From the NCBI GenBank assembly GCA_964527735.1, contig CAZGPG010000003.1, positions 186,001 through 250,000 on the forward strand: DNA of 64,000 nt, written 5' to 3'. The DNA comes from JBEBVQ01 sp964527735 (GTDB taxonomy: Bacteria > Bacteroidota > Bacteroidia > Chitinophagales > Chitinophagaceae). Every line of letters starts with the position of its first letter. The first letter of the stretch is position 1. The notes below the pieces were generated by a model. The model saw nothing but the letters and a program-made list of their open reading frames with translations, did no database searches and was not told where the DNA came from. The position numbers and the translations under genes are program-made. Shown here in pieces: positions 43,202 to 53,200 of this stretch.

Positions 43202-44910
43202 GATGACGGGCGTATATCAATCACCTTCATCTGCAGCTTAACGTTCCCGTTGTACTGATTTTCATCAATGGTGTACACGATATCAAAAGGATGTCCGGAT
43301 GCTACGATACCGTATTTATGTGCCAGGCCAAACCCGATACCGTCTACAACCTGTCCATTCTGCTGGCAGATAACAAACTTCAGGTGCATCTCTTTCACGA
43401 TGCGGGAATAACCCCGGAAGTCCTGCACATTTCGTGTGAGGAAGACCGGCCGTAGATTTTCGGGCCCGAACGGCTCAAACTGTTTGAGGATATTATAGAA
43501 TCCCGGCCGGATATCGGCAAGTTGTATCTCTGCATCAATCTGGATTTCGGGAACGAGCATATCGGATGTGATCCGGTCGGTAACGACCCGTTCAAATTTT
43601 TCCGTAAAAGCTGCAACGACTTGTTCGCTCATCGTCATACCTGCCGCGTAGAAATGCCCTCCGTAATTCTCAAGGAGGTCGCGGCATTCGTGGATCGCTT
43701 CATAGATGTTGAAGCCGTTGACGGACCGGGCAGAGCCGCTGACCTTTCCGTTGGAAGACGTGAGCACGATCGTAGGGCGGTAATAATGATCGATTAGCCG
43801 GGATGCTACGATACCAACCACACCTTTGTGCCAGTGAGGCTGATAGAGCACCGTGGTTTTCCGCCGGATCATGACCTCGTCTCCCTGTATCAGGCTGAGC
43901 GCTTCTTCGGTAATGGTACGGTCTACTTCTTTCCGTTCGAAGTTGTCGGCATGCAATATCTCTGCCAGCTCTTTGCTTCTTTCCGGATCTGTTTCGATAA
44001 AGAAATCAACCGCCTTGCGTGCATCGTCCATTCTGCCGGCGGCGTTTACCCGCGGCCCGATCACAAATACCAGGTCGTTGATATCCATGGGCCGGTTGAT
44101 GGCCGAAAGCTCTTTCAGGGTACGAATGGGCAGGGAGGGGTTTTCATTTACTTTTTTCAGTCCGTAAAAAGCAAGTATCCGGTTCTCGCCGTCTATCGGC
44201 ACAATATCCGCTGCGATGCTGGTAGCTACCAGATCGAGATAGCGGTGTGCGGACTCATCAGGGAGATTCCAGCGCCGGGCAAGCGCAGAAATCAATTTAA
44301 ACCCGATGCCGCATCCGCTCAGCTCTTTATAAGGATACGGGCAGTCTTCCTGCTTTGGATTCAGGATGGCGTGCGCTTTGGGCAGGTCGTGATCGGGGGT
44401 GTGGTGGTCGCATACGATCACGTCAATGCCGAGTGACTGGGCGTAGTTGATCAACGCTGCCGACTTGATGCCGCAGTCGAGTGTAACAATGAGGTGATAG
44501 CCGTTGGCATGTGCGTAATCTATACCTTGTTTTGACACTCCGTACCCTTCGCGATACCGGTGCGGGATATAGAAGGCGAGGCCGCCTGCGTACTGGTCTT
44601 TCAGAAAAGCATAGACGATGGAAACAGCCGTTGTGCCGTCTACATCATAGTCGCCGTATATGAGTATGCGCTCATGCCATTCAATGGCGTTGGTGATGCG
44701 TTGTACGGCGCGGTCCATTCCCTTCATCAGGAAGGGGTCGTGCAGTTGATCCAGTTCGGGGCGAAAGAAGTCTTTAGCGGTATTATAATCCTTTATACCC
44801 CGCAGCGCCAGCAGCCGGCAGGTAATATGGCTAACATCCGGCAGATCTTTGGAGAGTTGTTGTATGCTGGCCTCATCGGCTGTTCTTATAGTCCATCTTT
44901 TATCTGTCAT
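43195..44910 (-). CDS. recJ: Single-stranded-DNA exonuclease RecJ
   Basis: The enzyme of 571 residues degrades single-stranded DNA 5' to 3' in recombination and mismatch repair. It has DHH motif I GDYDVDGT (86-93), DHH motif CDHHTPDHD (167-175), the GPRVNAAGRMDDAR motif, and the DHHA1 region with HWHKGVVGIVASRL and GSARSVNGFNI, followed by an OB-fold. The chosen start ATG at 44910 overlaps the upstream stop as ATGA; an in-frame start at 44964 lies within the previous gene. The last codons and stop lie in the repeat at 43140-43201. Confidence 0.94.
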   Translation of the reverse strand: MTDKRWTIRTADEASIQQLSKDLPDVSHITCRLLALRGIKDYNTAKDFFRPELDQLHDPFLMKGMDRAVQRITNAIEWHERILIYGDYDVDGTTAVSIVYAFLKDQYAGGLAFYIPHRYREGYGVSKQGIDYAHANGYHLIVTLDCGIKSAALINYAQSLGIDVIVCDHHTPDHDLPKAHAILNPKQEDCPYPYKELSGCGIGFKLISALARRWNLPDESAHRYLDLVATSIAADIVPIDGENRILAFYGLKKVNENPSLPIRTLKELSAINRPMDINDLVFVIGPRVNAAGRMDDARKAVDFFIETDPERSKELAEILHADNFERKEVDRTITEEALSLIQGDEVMIRRKTTVLYQPHWHKGVVGIVASRLIDHYYRPTIVLTSSNGKVSGSARSVNGFNIYEAIHECRDLLENYGGHFYAAGMTMSEQVVAAFTEKFERVVTDRITSDMLVPEIQIDAEIQLADIRPGFYNILKQFEPFGPENLRPVFLTRNVQDFRGYSRIVKEMHLKFVICQQNGQVVDGIGFGLAHKYGIVASGHPFDIVYTIDENQYNGNVKLQMKVIDIRPSSM

Positions 44911-46286
44911 ATTGCAGCCTCCTGCTCCGGTTCCTGTATGGATTGATGGTAGCTGTATATCCACTCATCAACCTGTTTACGGAAATCTTCCCGCTGCACC
45001 AGCTCAAAGAAATTTCCTGCTCCCATGATCTGCTCCAGCAACCGGTCCTGCGCCTGGATGCACCGGAGCGCTGTGCTGTATGGGGTATGTGTGAAGGATA
45101 CCATCTCGTACACGGAAATGAACTGTTCCGGGTACAGGCGTCCCAGTTCTTTTTCTATTTTTTTCCGTTCGAGGAACAAGGGATCGGCTACCTTGTCACG
45201 CATTTCAATAAAGTTGAGTAAAGCCAGCTCTGCGACGGCATTGCCGTTTTCTTTTCTCCTTTGCTCGTATTCACGGAGAATTTCTGCCCAGTCATCTCCC
45301 TTTTCGTCCATAATGGCATTGAGCACGGAGCAGTCTTCAAACCCGGCGTTCATGCCCTGTCCGTAAAAAGGTACGATGGCGTGGGCGGCATCACCGATCA
45401 GTGCGCTTTTATCTTCATAATGCCAGGGGGAGATGTGTGTGGTAATGAGTGAGGACGTGGGATTCCTGAAAAAATCTTCCGTAAGCGTAGGCATCAGCGG
45501 TAGCGCATCGGGAAAATGTTCGCTAAAGAATGCTGTAACGTCTTCTTTGGTTTTCAATCCGGCAAATGACGGGTTGCCTTCAAAAGGAAAAAACAGCGTG
45601 CAGGTAAAGCTGCCATCCGTATTAGGAAGCGCTATCAGCATGAAGTTTTTCCGGGGCCAGATGTGTAAAGCGTTTTTTTCCATCTGCCATCCGCCGTCTG
45701 CTGCCGGCGGGATGGATAATTCTTTATAGCCATGTCCGATATAATGTTGGGCGGCATTCACCCGGTCCATGTACACATAGTTGCTGCGTAATGCGGAGAA
45801 CGCGCCGTCGGCGCCGAAGAGCAGACCGGCATCTACAGTTGTTTCCACGCCGTTGATGTCCTGGAGATACAGCCGGTTGGCAGCTACATCTACCCGTGCG
45901 CAGCGTTGGCTGAAGTGTATGGCTGCCCCCTGCTGCTCTGCAGCGGTCATGAGTTGCTTGTTGAGCTCTCCGCGCGAGATGGAGTATATGGCTTCGTTGT
46001 TTTTACCGTATTGCTGGAAGGCGGCAGTGCCATCAGGCTGATGCAGGTACCGGCCATACATCGGGATGGCGAATGCCTCTATTTTCTCCCGTAATCCGGC
46101 GATCTCGAGGGCCCGCCATCCGCGTGTGCTCATCGCCATATTGATAGACCGGCCGGCGCCGATGGCTTCTTTACGCATGTCGGGGCGGCGCTCGTAGACA
46201 GTGACTTCATGTCCGCGTTTACGAAGTATGACTGCCAGCAGGGAACCTACCAGCCCTGCACCGGAAATGGTAACGGAACGTTTCAT
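44907..46286 (-). CDS. kmo: Kynurenine 3-monooxygenase
   Basis: This FAD-dependent hydroxylase of 459 residues converts kynurenine to 3-hydroxykynurenine with NADPH and oxygen in tryptophan breakdown or quinolinate/NAD synthesis. The dinucleotide motif GAGLVG is at 9-14, the family signature ERRPDMRKEAIGAGRSINMA follows, and GDAAHAIVPFYGQGMNAGFE lies near 300. The C-terminal helical region is present and length is normal. No other kynurenine-pathway gene is nearby. It overlaps recJ by 4 bp. Confidence 0.93.
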   Translation of the reverse strand: MKRSVTISGAGLVGSLLAVILRKRGHEVTVYERRPDMRKEAIGAGRSINMAMSTRGWRALEIAGLREKIEAFAIPMYGRYLHQPDGTAAFQQYGKNNEAIYSISRGELNKQLMTAAEQQGAAIHFSQRCARVDVAANRLYLQDINGVETTVDAGLLFGADGAFSALRSNYVYMDRVNAAQHYIGHGYKELSIPPAADGGWQMEKNALHIWPRKNFMLIALPNTDGSFTCTLFFPFEGNPSFAGLKTKEDVTAFFSEHFPDALPLMPTLTEDFFRNPTSSLITTHISPWHYEDKSALIGDAAHAIVPFYGQGMNAGFEDCSVLNAIMDEKGDDWAEILREYEQRRKENGNAVAELALLNFIEMRDKVADPLFLERKKIEKELGRLYPEQFISVYEMVSFTHTPYSTALRCIQAQDRLLEQIMGAGNFFELVQREDFRKQVDEWIYSYHQSIQEPEQEAAI

Positions 46287-46306
46287 GTGTACAAACTATT
46301 GAGCCA

Positions 46307-46314
46307 CAAAAGTA
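46307..46314 (-). promoter_or_regulatory. -7 promoter box TACTTTTG for kmo-recJ
   Basis: On the minus strand, TACTTTTG matches TAnnTTTG and lies 20 bp before the kmo ATG, giving a leader of about 14 nt. It would drive the overlapping kmo and recJ genes together. Confidence 0.5.
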
Positions 46315-46377
46315 AAGAATCGGGAGGAATGTAAGGGATGTGATTGATCCCGGCTTAAGGCTGAGGTTGCGCTGTCA

Positions 46378-47244
46378 CTAAGTAGACTTCTTTTTTCCAA
46401 TTCTTTTTTGGATGTCCTGTCCTTTTAGTGTTGCTTTTGCGTTTAGCGGAGTTACCAGTTTTTTGCCTGTTTTGGCTTCAATTTCCCTCCGGGTGTTGCC
46501 CGCAATAGTTCCGCCTTGTTGGGCAATTATTTTGTTTTCAGCAAATGTTTCCGGTTTCTTTTCCTTGCTGATTGCAGTGGTGGTAGCTTCTGCCAGCATA
46601 TTAAGTACCAGTTCAAGGTTGCTCATATTATCCCGGAGATTTTCCTTTTTCAGGCTTTTATGTTGTTTGTACTGTTTTACGGAAAATCCACTCCATGCTT
46701 TAGTGATTTCATCGGTGAGGATGGCATATTCCTGTCCTTTTTGTACGCCCCTGGTTTCCCATTCATCGGTCAATTCTTTACGTACCTCAATACTTTTCAG
46801 CCTTTGATTGATCCATTCTCTGCTATAGCCTTTTTTCAGATAGGTGTCCATCAGCCGGTCAATACCGATCTCGGGATCTTCTATTTCGTCTATACGTTCC
46901 CTCCCTACTTTTGCCAGCCACAGTTTAAAGGGCTCGGCTTTTTTGGATGGTACAGATTGTATCAGACGGAAAAGCTGTTCGGTATCAGCTACATCGGTCA
47001 GGCGCATTTTGTCGTCTTCAGCAAGCATTTTCAAACGGTTACAATTTGTAACCGTTTCGTTTCCCTCTTTTGAAAGCCTGTTTTTCAATACTTTCCAATA
47101 ATTTCTTGCACCTTGGTGTGTAGATTGCTCGGTAAGAATAGCAATGATATCCACTACGGAAAAATACCACTTTTCCTTTTCTTCATCCCAATGCGTGCGC
47201 ACTTGCTTTTGTTCAAATATCCTGATGGCAGTTTCTTTTTTCAT
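46378..47244 (-). CDS. DinD-like (Bro-N domain) DNA-damage-inducible protein
   Basis: The protein of 288 residues begins MKKETAIRIFEQKQVRTHWD and contains the Bro-N fold (KWYFSVVDIIAILTEQSTHQ ... YWKVLKNRLSKEG). Then come the DinD-family central region (GIDRLMDTYLKKGYSREWIN) and a basic tail ending RIGKKKST. Escherichia coli DinD is SOS-induced and inhibits RecA filament activity; whether this holds here is not known. The ATG at 47244 is chosen because an in-frame start at 47274 falls inside the promoter box. Confidence 0.82.
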   Translation of the reverse strand: MKKETAIRIFEQKQVRTHWDEEKEKWYFSVVDIIAILTEQSTHQGARNYWKVLKNRLSKEGNETVTNCNRLKMLAEDDKMRLTDVADTEQLFRLIQSVPSKKAEPFKLWLAKVGRERIDEIEDPEIGIDRLMDTYLKKGYSREWINQRLKSIEVRKELTDEWETRGVQKGQEYAILTDEITKAWSGFSVKQYKQHKSLKKENLRDNMSNLELVLNMLAEATTTAISKEKKPETFAENKIIAQQGGTIAGNTRREIEAKTGKKLVTPLNAKATLKGQDIQKRIGKKKST

Positions 47245-47271
47245 TTTCTGTTGTAATTGTTTGAATAACAA

Positions 47272-47279
47272 CAAATTTA
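47272..47279 (-). promoter_or_regulatory. -7 promoter box TAAATTTG for the DinD-like gene
   Basis: On the minus strand, TAAATTTG is an exact TAnnTTTG match, 27 bp before the ATG at 47244. It supports that start. No LexA-type box was recognised near it. Confidence 0.5.
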
Positions 47280-47304
47280 CTCATTTTTTGATAGCGTGAA
47301 AAAT

Positions 47305-47940
47305 TCATTCCACCAGCCCCATCTGCATTGCTTTCTTCACCAGCCCGGCGGTGTTTTTTACATCCAGCTTGGAGAGTAGGTTGAGCCGGTGTGTCTCTAC
47401 GGTATTGGCGCTGAGAAAGAGCATGGCAGCGATCTCCTGGGTCGTGTGCTCATTGGCAATGAGCGTAAGGATCTCTTTCTCGCGGCGTGTAAGCGGCGGC
47501 GTACTGCTGGTCTGGCGGCGGGTCTTTGCCATGTCTTCCCGGAGGTGTTCCTGCATGCCGGGCTCAATGTATTCTTTGTCCTCATATACCGTTCGTATGG
47601 CATGCAGCAAAATTTCCTGGCCGGAGCTTTTGAGCACATATCCGGAAACGCCGTTGCGCAGCATGGCCTTTACATAAAAATTATGGTCCAGATTGGTTAA
47701 AGCGATCATGCGGACGGCCGGATATTTCTGTTGTATGATCTTTGCCAGCTCCGGGCCGGTTTTTTCGGGCATTTGAATGTCGATCAGCAGTACATCGGGT
47801 TGCAGGGAGGCAAGGGATGTAAGCAGATCCTGCCCGGAGGTATAGCATCCGATGATTTCGATATCCGTGCTGTGACGCAGCATGTTCTGCAGCCCGTTTA
47901 CGATTAATGGATGGTCGTCTATGATGGCGATGCGGATCAT
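47305..47940 (-). CDS. LuxR/NarL-type response regulator, pair 2
   Basis: The protein of 211 residues has the same length and layout as the regulator at 22033. The receiver has phosphoacceptor Asp54 (DVLLIDIQMPEKTG). The C-terminal LuxR-type helix-turn-helix is LTRREKEILTLIANEHTTQE followed by SANTVETHRLNLL. It overlaps the kinase gene by 4 bp (ATGA), so the two are translated together. Confidence 0.92.
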   Translation of the reverse strand: MIRIAIIDDHPLIVNGLQNMLRHSTDIEIIGCYTSGQDLLTSLASLQPDVLLIDIQMPEKTGPELAKIIQQKYPAVRMIALTNLDHNFYVKAMLRNGVSGYVLKSSGQEILLHAIRTVYEDKEYIEPGMQEHLREDMAKTRRQTSSTPPLTRREKEILTLIANEHTTQEIAAMLFLSANTVETHRLNLLSKLDVKNTAGLVKKAMQMGLVE

Positions 47941-49895
47941 GGGGTTATGTATTTGGAGTCTGGCTGAGGTGCAACCGGGACAATGAATTCTATATATATG
48001 GTTGTGCCTTTGCCGGGTGAAGTTTCCACGGTCAGCCGGCCATTCAGGCTTTTTACGCGCGACTGCAAATGTTGTAATCCGATCCCGTTTTTCTGTTGGT
48101 TGCTATCCATACCTATCCCGTCGTCTTCTACGGTCAGTCCGAAGATATGGTCATGCCGGCTGAGCTGGACGATCGCGTGTGTTGCCAGTGCGTGCTTCAC
48201 CACATTGTTGATCAACTCCTGGATGATCCGGTAGACGGATAATTTGAAATCTTCCCCGAGGTGATCGAAAGAACCATAAGCCAGGAAGCTGATATTCAGC
48301 TTGCTGCTCTTCTGCACTTGGCGGCAGAACAGGTCTATGGCGTCCGGCAGCTCGTGCTGTACGAGGATTTCAGGAGTCAGGTTGTGGGCGGTGTGGCGTA
48401 TCTCGTGCGCCGTTTCTTCGAGCAGGTGCATGGCGTCATGGAATTGTGCGGTATCCCTGAGGAAGGGATGCGCATTTTGTACGGCGGTAAAGTTCATTTT
48501 CACGGCGGTGATCATGCCTGCGATCCCGTCGTGCAGCTCGCGGGCGATGCGGGTACGTTCTTTTTCTTCTCCTTTTATGGTGGCTTTGAGGTTGTTTATT
48601 TCCTGTTGTTGCGTCTGCAACCGCATGCGGTGACGGTAATTGCGCCGGATAACAAGAAGCAGGATGACCAATATGCTTGCTCCGCCTGCAATACCACCAA
48701 GCCATATGTTCTTTTGCTGCAGCAGGCGCTCCTGCTCTTTCAGCAGTAACTGTTTCTGTGCTATTTCGTAATCTTTTTGCGTGGTCCGGTATCTGATCTC
48801 GAGCTGGTGAACGGTGGTTGTTTTATCCTGGTGCATCAGGCTGTCGCGCAGCAGGTAGGAGGCGTACAGATGCAGGAAGGCATTACGGTAATCACCATTT
48901 TCATTGTATAGATTGGCGAGCTGTGTTTGTGTATGTAATGCAATATCAGCAGCCTTCGATTCTTTTGCCTTTTTGAGCGCTTCCCCGAAATAATATTCTG
49001 CCCGGCTGTTCTGTCCCGTTAAATCATAGGCGTAGCCTAAAAGGTAAAACGTCCGGGCTGCGTATGATGCATTGCTGTTCCCTTTGATCTGCAGGGTTGC
49101 TTCCAGGTACGGGATCGCTTTTGCCGGCTGGTTATGATCCAGCAGGATGGTTGCCAGCGTTTGAAGCACGGTATATTCAGCATGATAATACCCGTATTCG
49201 CGCGCCAGTTCCAGGGCTTTGCTACCGTATTGCCATGAGGTATCTTTTTTGCCTGTTTTGTTATATACGATCGCCATATTATTCCAGATGGTTGCCAGTC
49301 TTGGATTCCCCGGAGTGTGCTGTGCTATTATTTCGGCCCTGTTCAGATAATACAAGGCTTTGTCGTATTCTTTCAGTTCTATCAATGCAGAACTCATGTT
49401 GTTGTACACCCCTATAAGTTGTGTAGCGATTGTTGTGTCCTTCCTGACGTGCGCTTCACCTATCTGTGCTGCAGTGAACAAGTGCTGCGCCGCCTGCCGG
49501 TAATCACCCTGGAGCAGATACATGTATCCGGTGCCGTTCAGCGCCCGGCATATATTATGATGCGGTGTGTGTGTCTTTACACTATATGTCAGCGCATATT
49601 GATAGGCGCGTGTTGCCTTTGGATAATCATTTTTATGCAGGTACGTAGCGGCCAGCGCCAGATAGGCTTCAAATATTTCGCTATAGTCCTGTTTTTTTTC
49701 ATTATCCAGGATAATATGGGTTAATATGCGGATAGCGCTGTCGAGATTCTTCCTTGCGATATGCTTTACTTCGTATACCGGAATGCTTTCACTTTTCCCG
49801 GGGACTGTTTCGAAGGATACCACTTGGTCGTTTTGTGCCGGTAACTGTACAGTGTAACTTATGATAAGTACAATAAGAATAACACGGTTTTTCAT
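47937..49895 (-). CDS. TPR-containing sensor histidine kinase, pair 2
   Basis: The kinase of 652 residues has a signal peptide (VILIVLIISYTVQLPAQ), TPR-like repeats at about 50-370 (ATRAYQYALTYSVK, LYYLNRAEIIAQHTPGN), a membrane helix near 400 (LGGIAGGASILVILLLVI), a HisKA_3 domain with His in RIARELHDGIAGMITAVK, and HATPase motifs ELINNVVKHA, VEDDGIGM and NGIGLQHLQSRV. The domain order is that of the kinase at 22708 and of the partial kinase at 62313. It is divergent from the RCC1-repeat gene, with 322 bp between. Confidence 0.92.
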   Translation of the reverse strand: MKNRVILIVLIISYTVQLPAQNDQVVSFETVPGKSESIPVYEVKHIARKNLDSAIRILTHIILDNEKKQDYSEIFEAYLALAATYLHKNDYPKATRAYQYALTYSVKTHTPHHNICRALNGTGYMYLLQGDYRQAAQHLFTAAQIGEAHVRKDTTIATQLIGVYNNMSSALIELKEYDKALYYLNRAEIIAQHTPGNPRLATIWNNMAIVYNKTGKKDTSWQYGSKALELAREYGYYHAEYTVLQTLATILLDHNQPAKAIPYLEATLQIKGNSNASYAARTFYLLGYAYDLTGQNSRAEYYFGEALKKAKESKAADIALHTQTQLANLYNENGDYRNAFLHLYASYLLRDSLMHQDKTTTVHQLEIRYRTTQKDYEIAQKQLLLKEQERLLQQKNIWLGGIAGGASILVILLLVIRRNYRHRMRLQTQQQEINNLKATIKGEEKERTRIARELHDGIAGMITAVKMNFTAVQNAHPFLRDTAQFHDAMHLLEETAHEIRHTAHNLTPEILVQHELPDAIDLFCRQVQKSSKLNISFLAYGSFDHLGEDFKLSVYRIIQELINNVVKHALATHAIVQLSRHDHIFGLTVEDDGIGMDSNQQKNGIGLQHLQSRVKSLNGRLTVETSPGKGTTIYIEFIVPVAPQPDSKYITP

Positions 49896-50075
49896 GATAG
49901 ATACTGTATGTGGGCAGAGCAGGAGTTCTCTTTAATGTATACTATGAACGGGATTTTGCATCCCTGTATTTTCAAATTAACCGCTCCGGTGATAACCGGA
50001 TTATTAAATTGATAACCACTGGTTTCAGGCAGGCATATATCTATCTATAAAGATAATGATTTTATGTGAATTATT

Positions 50076-50099
50076 AAATTCATGGTTTTCCATGAATTT
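50076..50099. promoter_or_regulatory. Inverted repeat in divergent kinase/RCC1-protein region
   Basis: The 322-bp region 49896-50217 holds no gene. It contains the exact 10-bp arms AAATTCATGG (50076-50085) and CCATGAATTT (50090-50099) with a TTTT loop, roughly midway between the two divergent starts. It may be an operator for the adjacent regulator or a hairpin; nothing decides between these. Confidence 0.4.
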
Positions 50100-50217
50100 C
50101 CAGACTCATGTTTTGTCAATCTTTGAGCACTGATTTCAGATTATCGCTACCTATCATCAGTTTTTTGCTTTAGTTTGATTGTAGATATAAGTTTTTTATT
50201 AAAATAATTATTAAATA

Positions 50218-53200
50218 ATGGTTAAAAATATACTTATATTGTGTCTGGTTTTTATGTCTCTGTCCTACTATGCTCTTGCACAACCAGGGCGATCCAGGCA
50301 AAAAACTTTTTCGGCCTATCAAAATAACTATCAGCGTGTGGCCGGTGGTTTACATCATTCTCTCTACATCCGGAACGGTACTTTATGGGCTTGCGGACAG
50401 AATACCGACGGTCGCCTGGGTGTCAATAATGTCGTGCAGCAGAATTCGTTTACCCAGGTAGGTACAGATAATGACTGGGTCAGTGTATCCGGCGGCCATA
50501 ATCATACGCTGGGACTTAAATCAGATGGCACACTCTGGGCCTGGGGAGCCAACGGCAAAGGACAATTAGGTCTGGGCGCTGCTGCGGGTACGGGCAATCA
50601 GCTGACCCCCCAGCGTGTAGGTGCTGATAATAAATGGGTGAGCATATCTGCAGGAGGTACGCATAGCATGGGCCTTAAATCGGATGGCACCGTATGGGTG
50701 TGGGGTGACAACGGCAGCGGTCAATTGGGCGTTGGTGCAACACCGGCAACGTCGAATGTGCCGGTACAGGTAGGAGTATTAACAACATGGATAGCCATAT
50801 CTGCGGGTATGAACAGTTCTATTGCATTACAGTCTGACGGATCTTTATGGAGTTGGGGGTATAATACTTATGGAGAGCTGGGTGTCGGGAATACAGTTAA
50901 CAGAAACACGCCTACGCGTGTAGGCACGGATAATGACTGGATAAGTATTGCAGGCGGAAGATATAATAATGCTGCATTGAAGTCGGACGGGTCGTTATGG
51001 GCCTGGGGATATCCCGAGTACGGGCCTTTAGGTTATTCCGGTACAACTGCTCCCCGTACCACGCCCATCCGGATCGGTACGGATAATGATTGGGTACACA
51101 TATCTCTTGGCGACCATTTTACAGCGACTAAGTCGAATGGTACCTTGTGGGTTTGGGGCTGGAATTTGCACGGTCAATTGGGGAACGGCACCACTACCCC
51201 GATTGTTCCTGCGCTTGCACAATTGAATGCCGCAAGGACATGGGCTTATGGTGTTGCGACCGGGTTTCATACGATAGCCGTTGAGCGCGACGGGAGTGTA
51301 TGGGCGTGCGGTTATAATGAATATGGGCAACTGGGGATTGGTAACAATATTAATCTGTATGAACGTAATCCTATCCGCATTACGAATCCGGTGCCACCTG
51401 TGGACTGGTTGGGAGTATCGTTGGGAAGCAACCATACCAGCGGTGTGAAAACGGATGGTACGCTATGGTCATGGGGTAAGAATGACGTCGGGCAGCTTGG
51501 AGTCGGTGATCAGGTGTCCCGCAACAACGCAGTACAGGTAAGTACGAAAGATGACTGGATAAGCGTTTCTGCTGCGTATAACAGCACGTTCGCTTTCCGG
51601 ATGGATGGCACGCTCTGGGGCTGGGGAGATAATAGCAGCGGGCAGTTAGGTATTGGTAATACCATTAGTATGGATACGCCGGTACAAGTAGGTACGGAAC
51701 GTAAGTGGAGACGTGTTGTGATCGGTGAAGCACATGCCCTTGGCATTAAGGCGGATGGCACTTTGTGGGCATGGGGTAGTAATGCACAGGGACAGACGGG
51801 TCTTGGGGCTGCTCCCAGTACACCGCAGCAGCTTGGCAGTGACAACAAATGGATGAATGTATCTGCGGGTCGCTCACATAGTATGGGTCTTAAAGTAGAT
51901 GGTACACTGTGGGTCTGGGGGGCTAATGGTAACGGACAGTTGGGCACGGGCAGTACTACACAGGAGAATGCACCGGTACAGCTTGGTACGGATAAAAACT
52001 GGGCGATCGTGTCGGCAGGCGCAGATCATAGTCTTGTGCTGAAGACGGATGGTACGTTGTGGAGTTATGGAAATAATATAAATGGTCAGCTGGGTATAGG
52101 TAATACAACACAGCAAACCAGTCCGCAGCAGGTTGGCATTGACCGGGATTGGATTGGCATATTTGCCGGCCAGGGCTACAGCCTTGCGCTTAAATCCGAC
52201 GGCACCTTGTGGGGCTGGGGCAGCAATGCTGATGGTGCGCTGGGGCTGGGTATAATCGTAAACACGACAAGTCCGGCACAGGTGCCCGCCCAAAGCGATG
52301 TCGTAGCGATAGCAGGCAGCACCGGAACACATTCCGGGATATTAAAGGTAAACCGGGATTTTATATGTATGACCGGAGGGAACGGAGACGGGCAATTAGG
52401 GGACGGAACATTAATCAACAAAACAGCGTTTGTGTGTAATGTAGGTCTGACGCCTTGCGCACTTCCGCCTATTGTAGTTACAAAAACAGGAACTGACAGT
52501 TTTTGTACGGGCGATAGCATTATCCTGAGTGTTCCTGACGGATTCAGTTATCAGTGGAAGCGGGGAACGACCGATGTGGGAAGTGATTCCTTTTACGTGG
52601 CGAAATTATCCGGGGGATATAGCGTTGTCGTATCAGATGGAGGGTGTGCTACGACTTCACCGGTTACTACTGTGGTTGTAAATCCGTTACCACCGGCTGC
52701 GGTTATACCTTCAGGAACGATAAGCATATGCCAGGGCGATGTGATGCAGATGAAGACAAATAATGGTCCACATCTTCGCTTCCACTGGCTGCGGGGCAGT
52801 AATGATTTAGGGGTTAATGACACATTTTATAATGCGGCAACCGCCGGCCATTATTCAGTGGTCGTCACAGATACGCAAACGCATTGTTTTAATGCCTCTG
52901 CACTGACGGAACTTTCAGTTAACCCGTCTCCGGTTGCAGCAATAACACCCGGTGCTGCATCCGCCGCCATATGTGACGGGGATACCCTGCTACTGGAAGC
53001 CGCTCCGACAGGAGGAGGTGTTACTCATAAATGGATGGAAAATAATGCGCTTAACGGCATAACGGCTTCTTCTTATCCGGCTACAGTTTCAGGAGATTAT
53101 GCGGTTATTGTAACAAACAGTCATAATTGCTCCGATACTTCTGCTGTAGTTGCACTCACCGTACATCCGACGCCTGTAGCAACACTCAATCCCCTCGGGC

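Noticed and set aside
50172..50178. TAGTTTG before the RCC1-repeat gene as a -7 box
   Set aside because: It is one base short of the TAnnTTTG consensus and no -33 element lies at the right distance.
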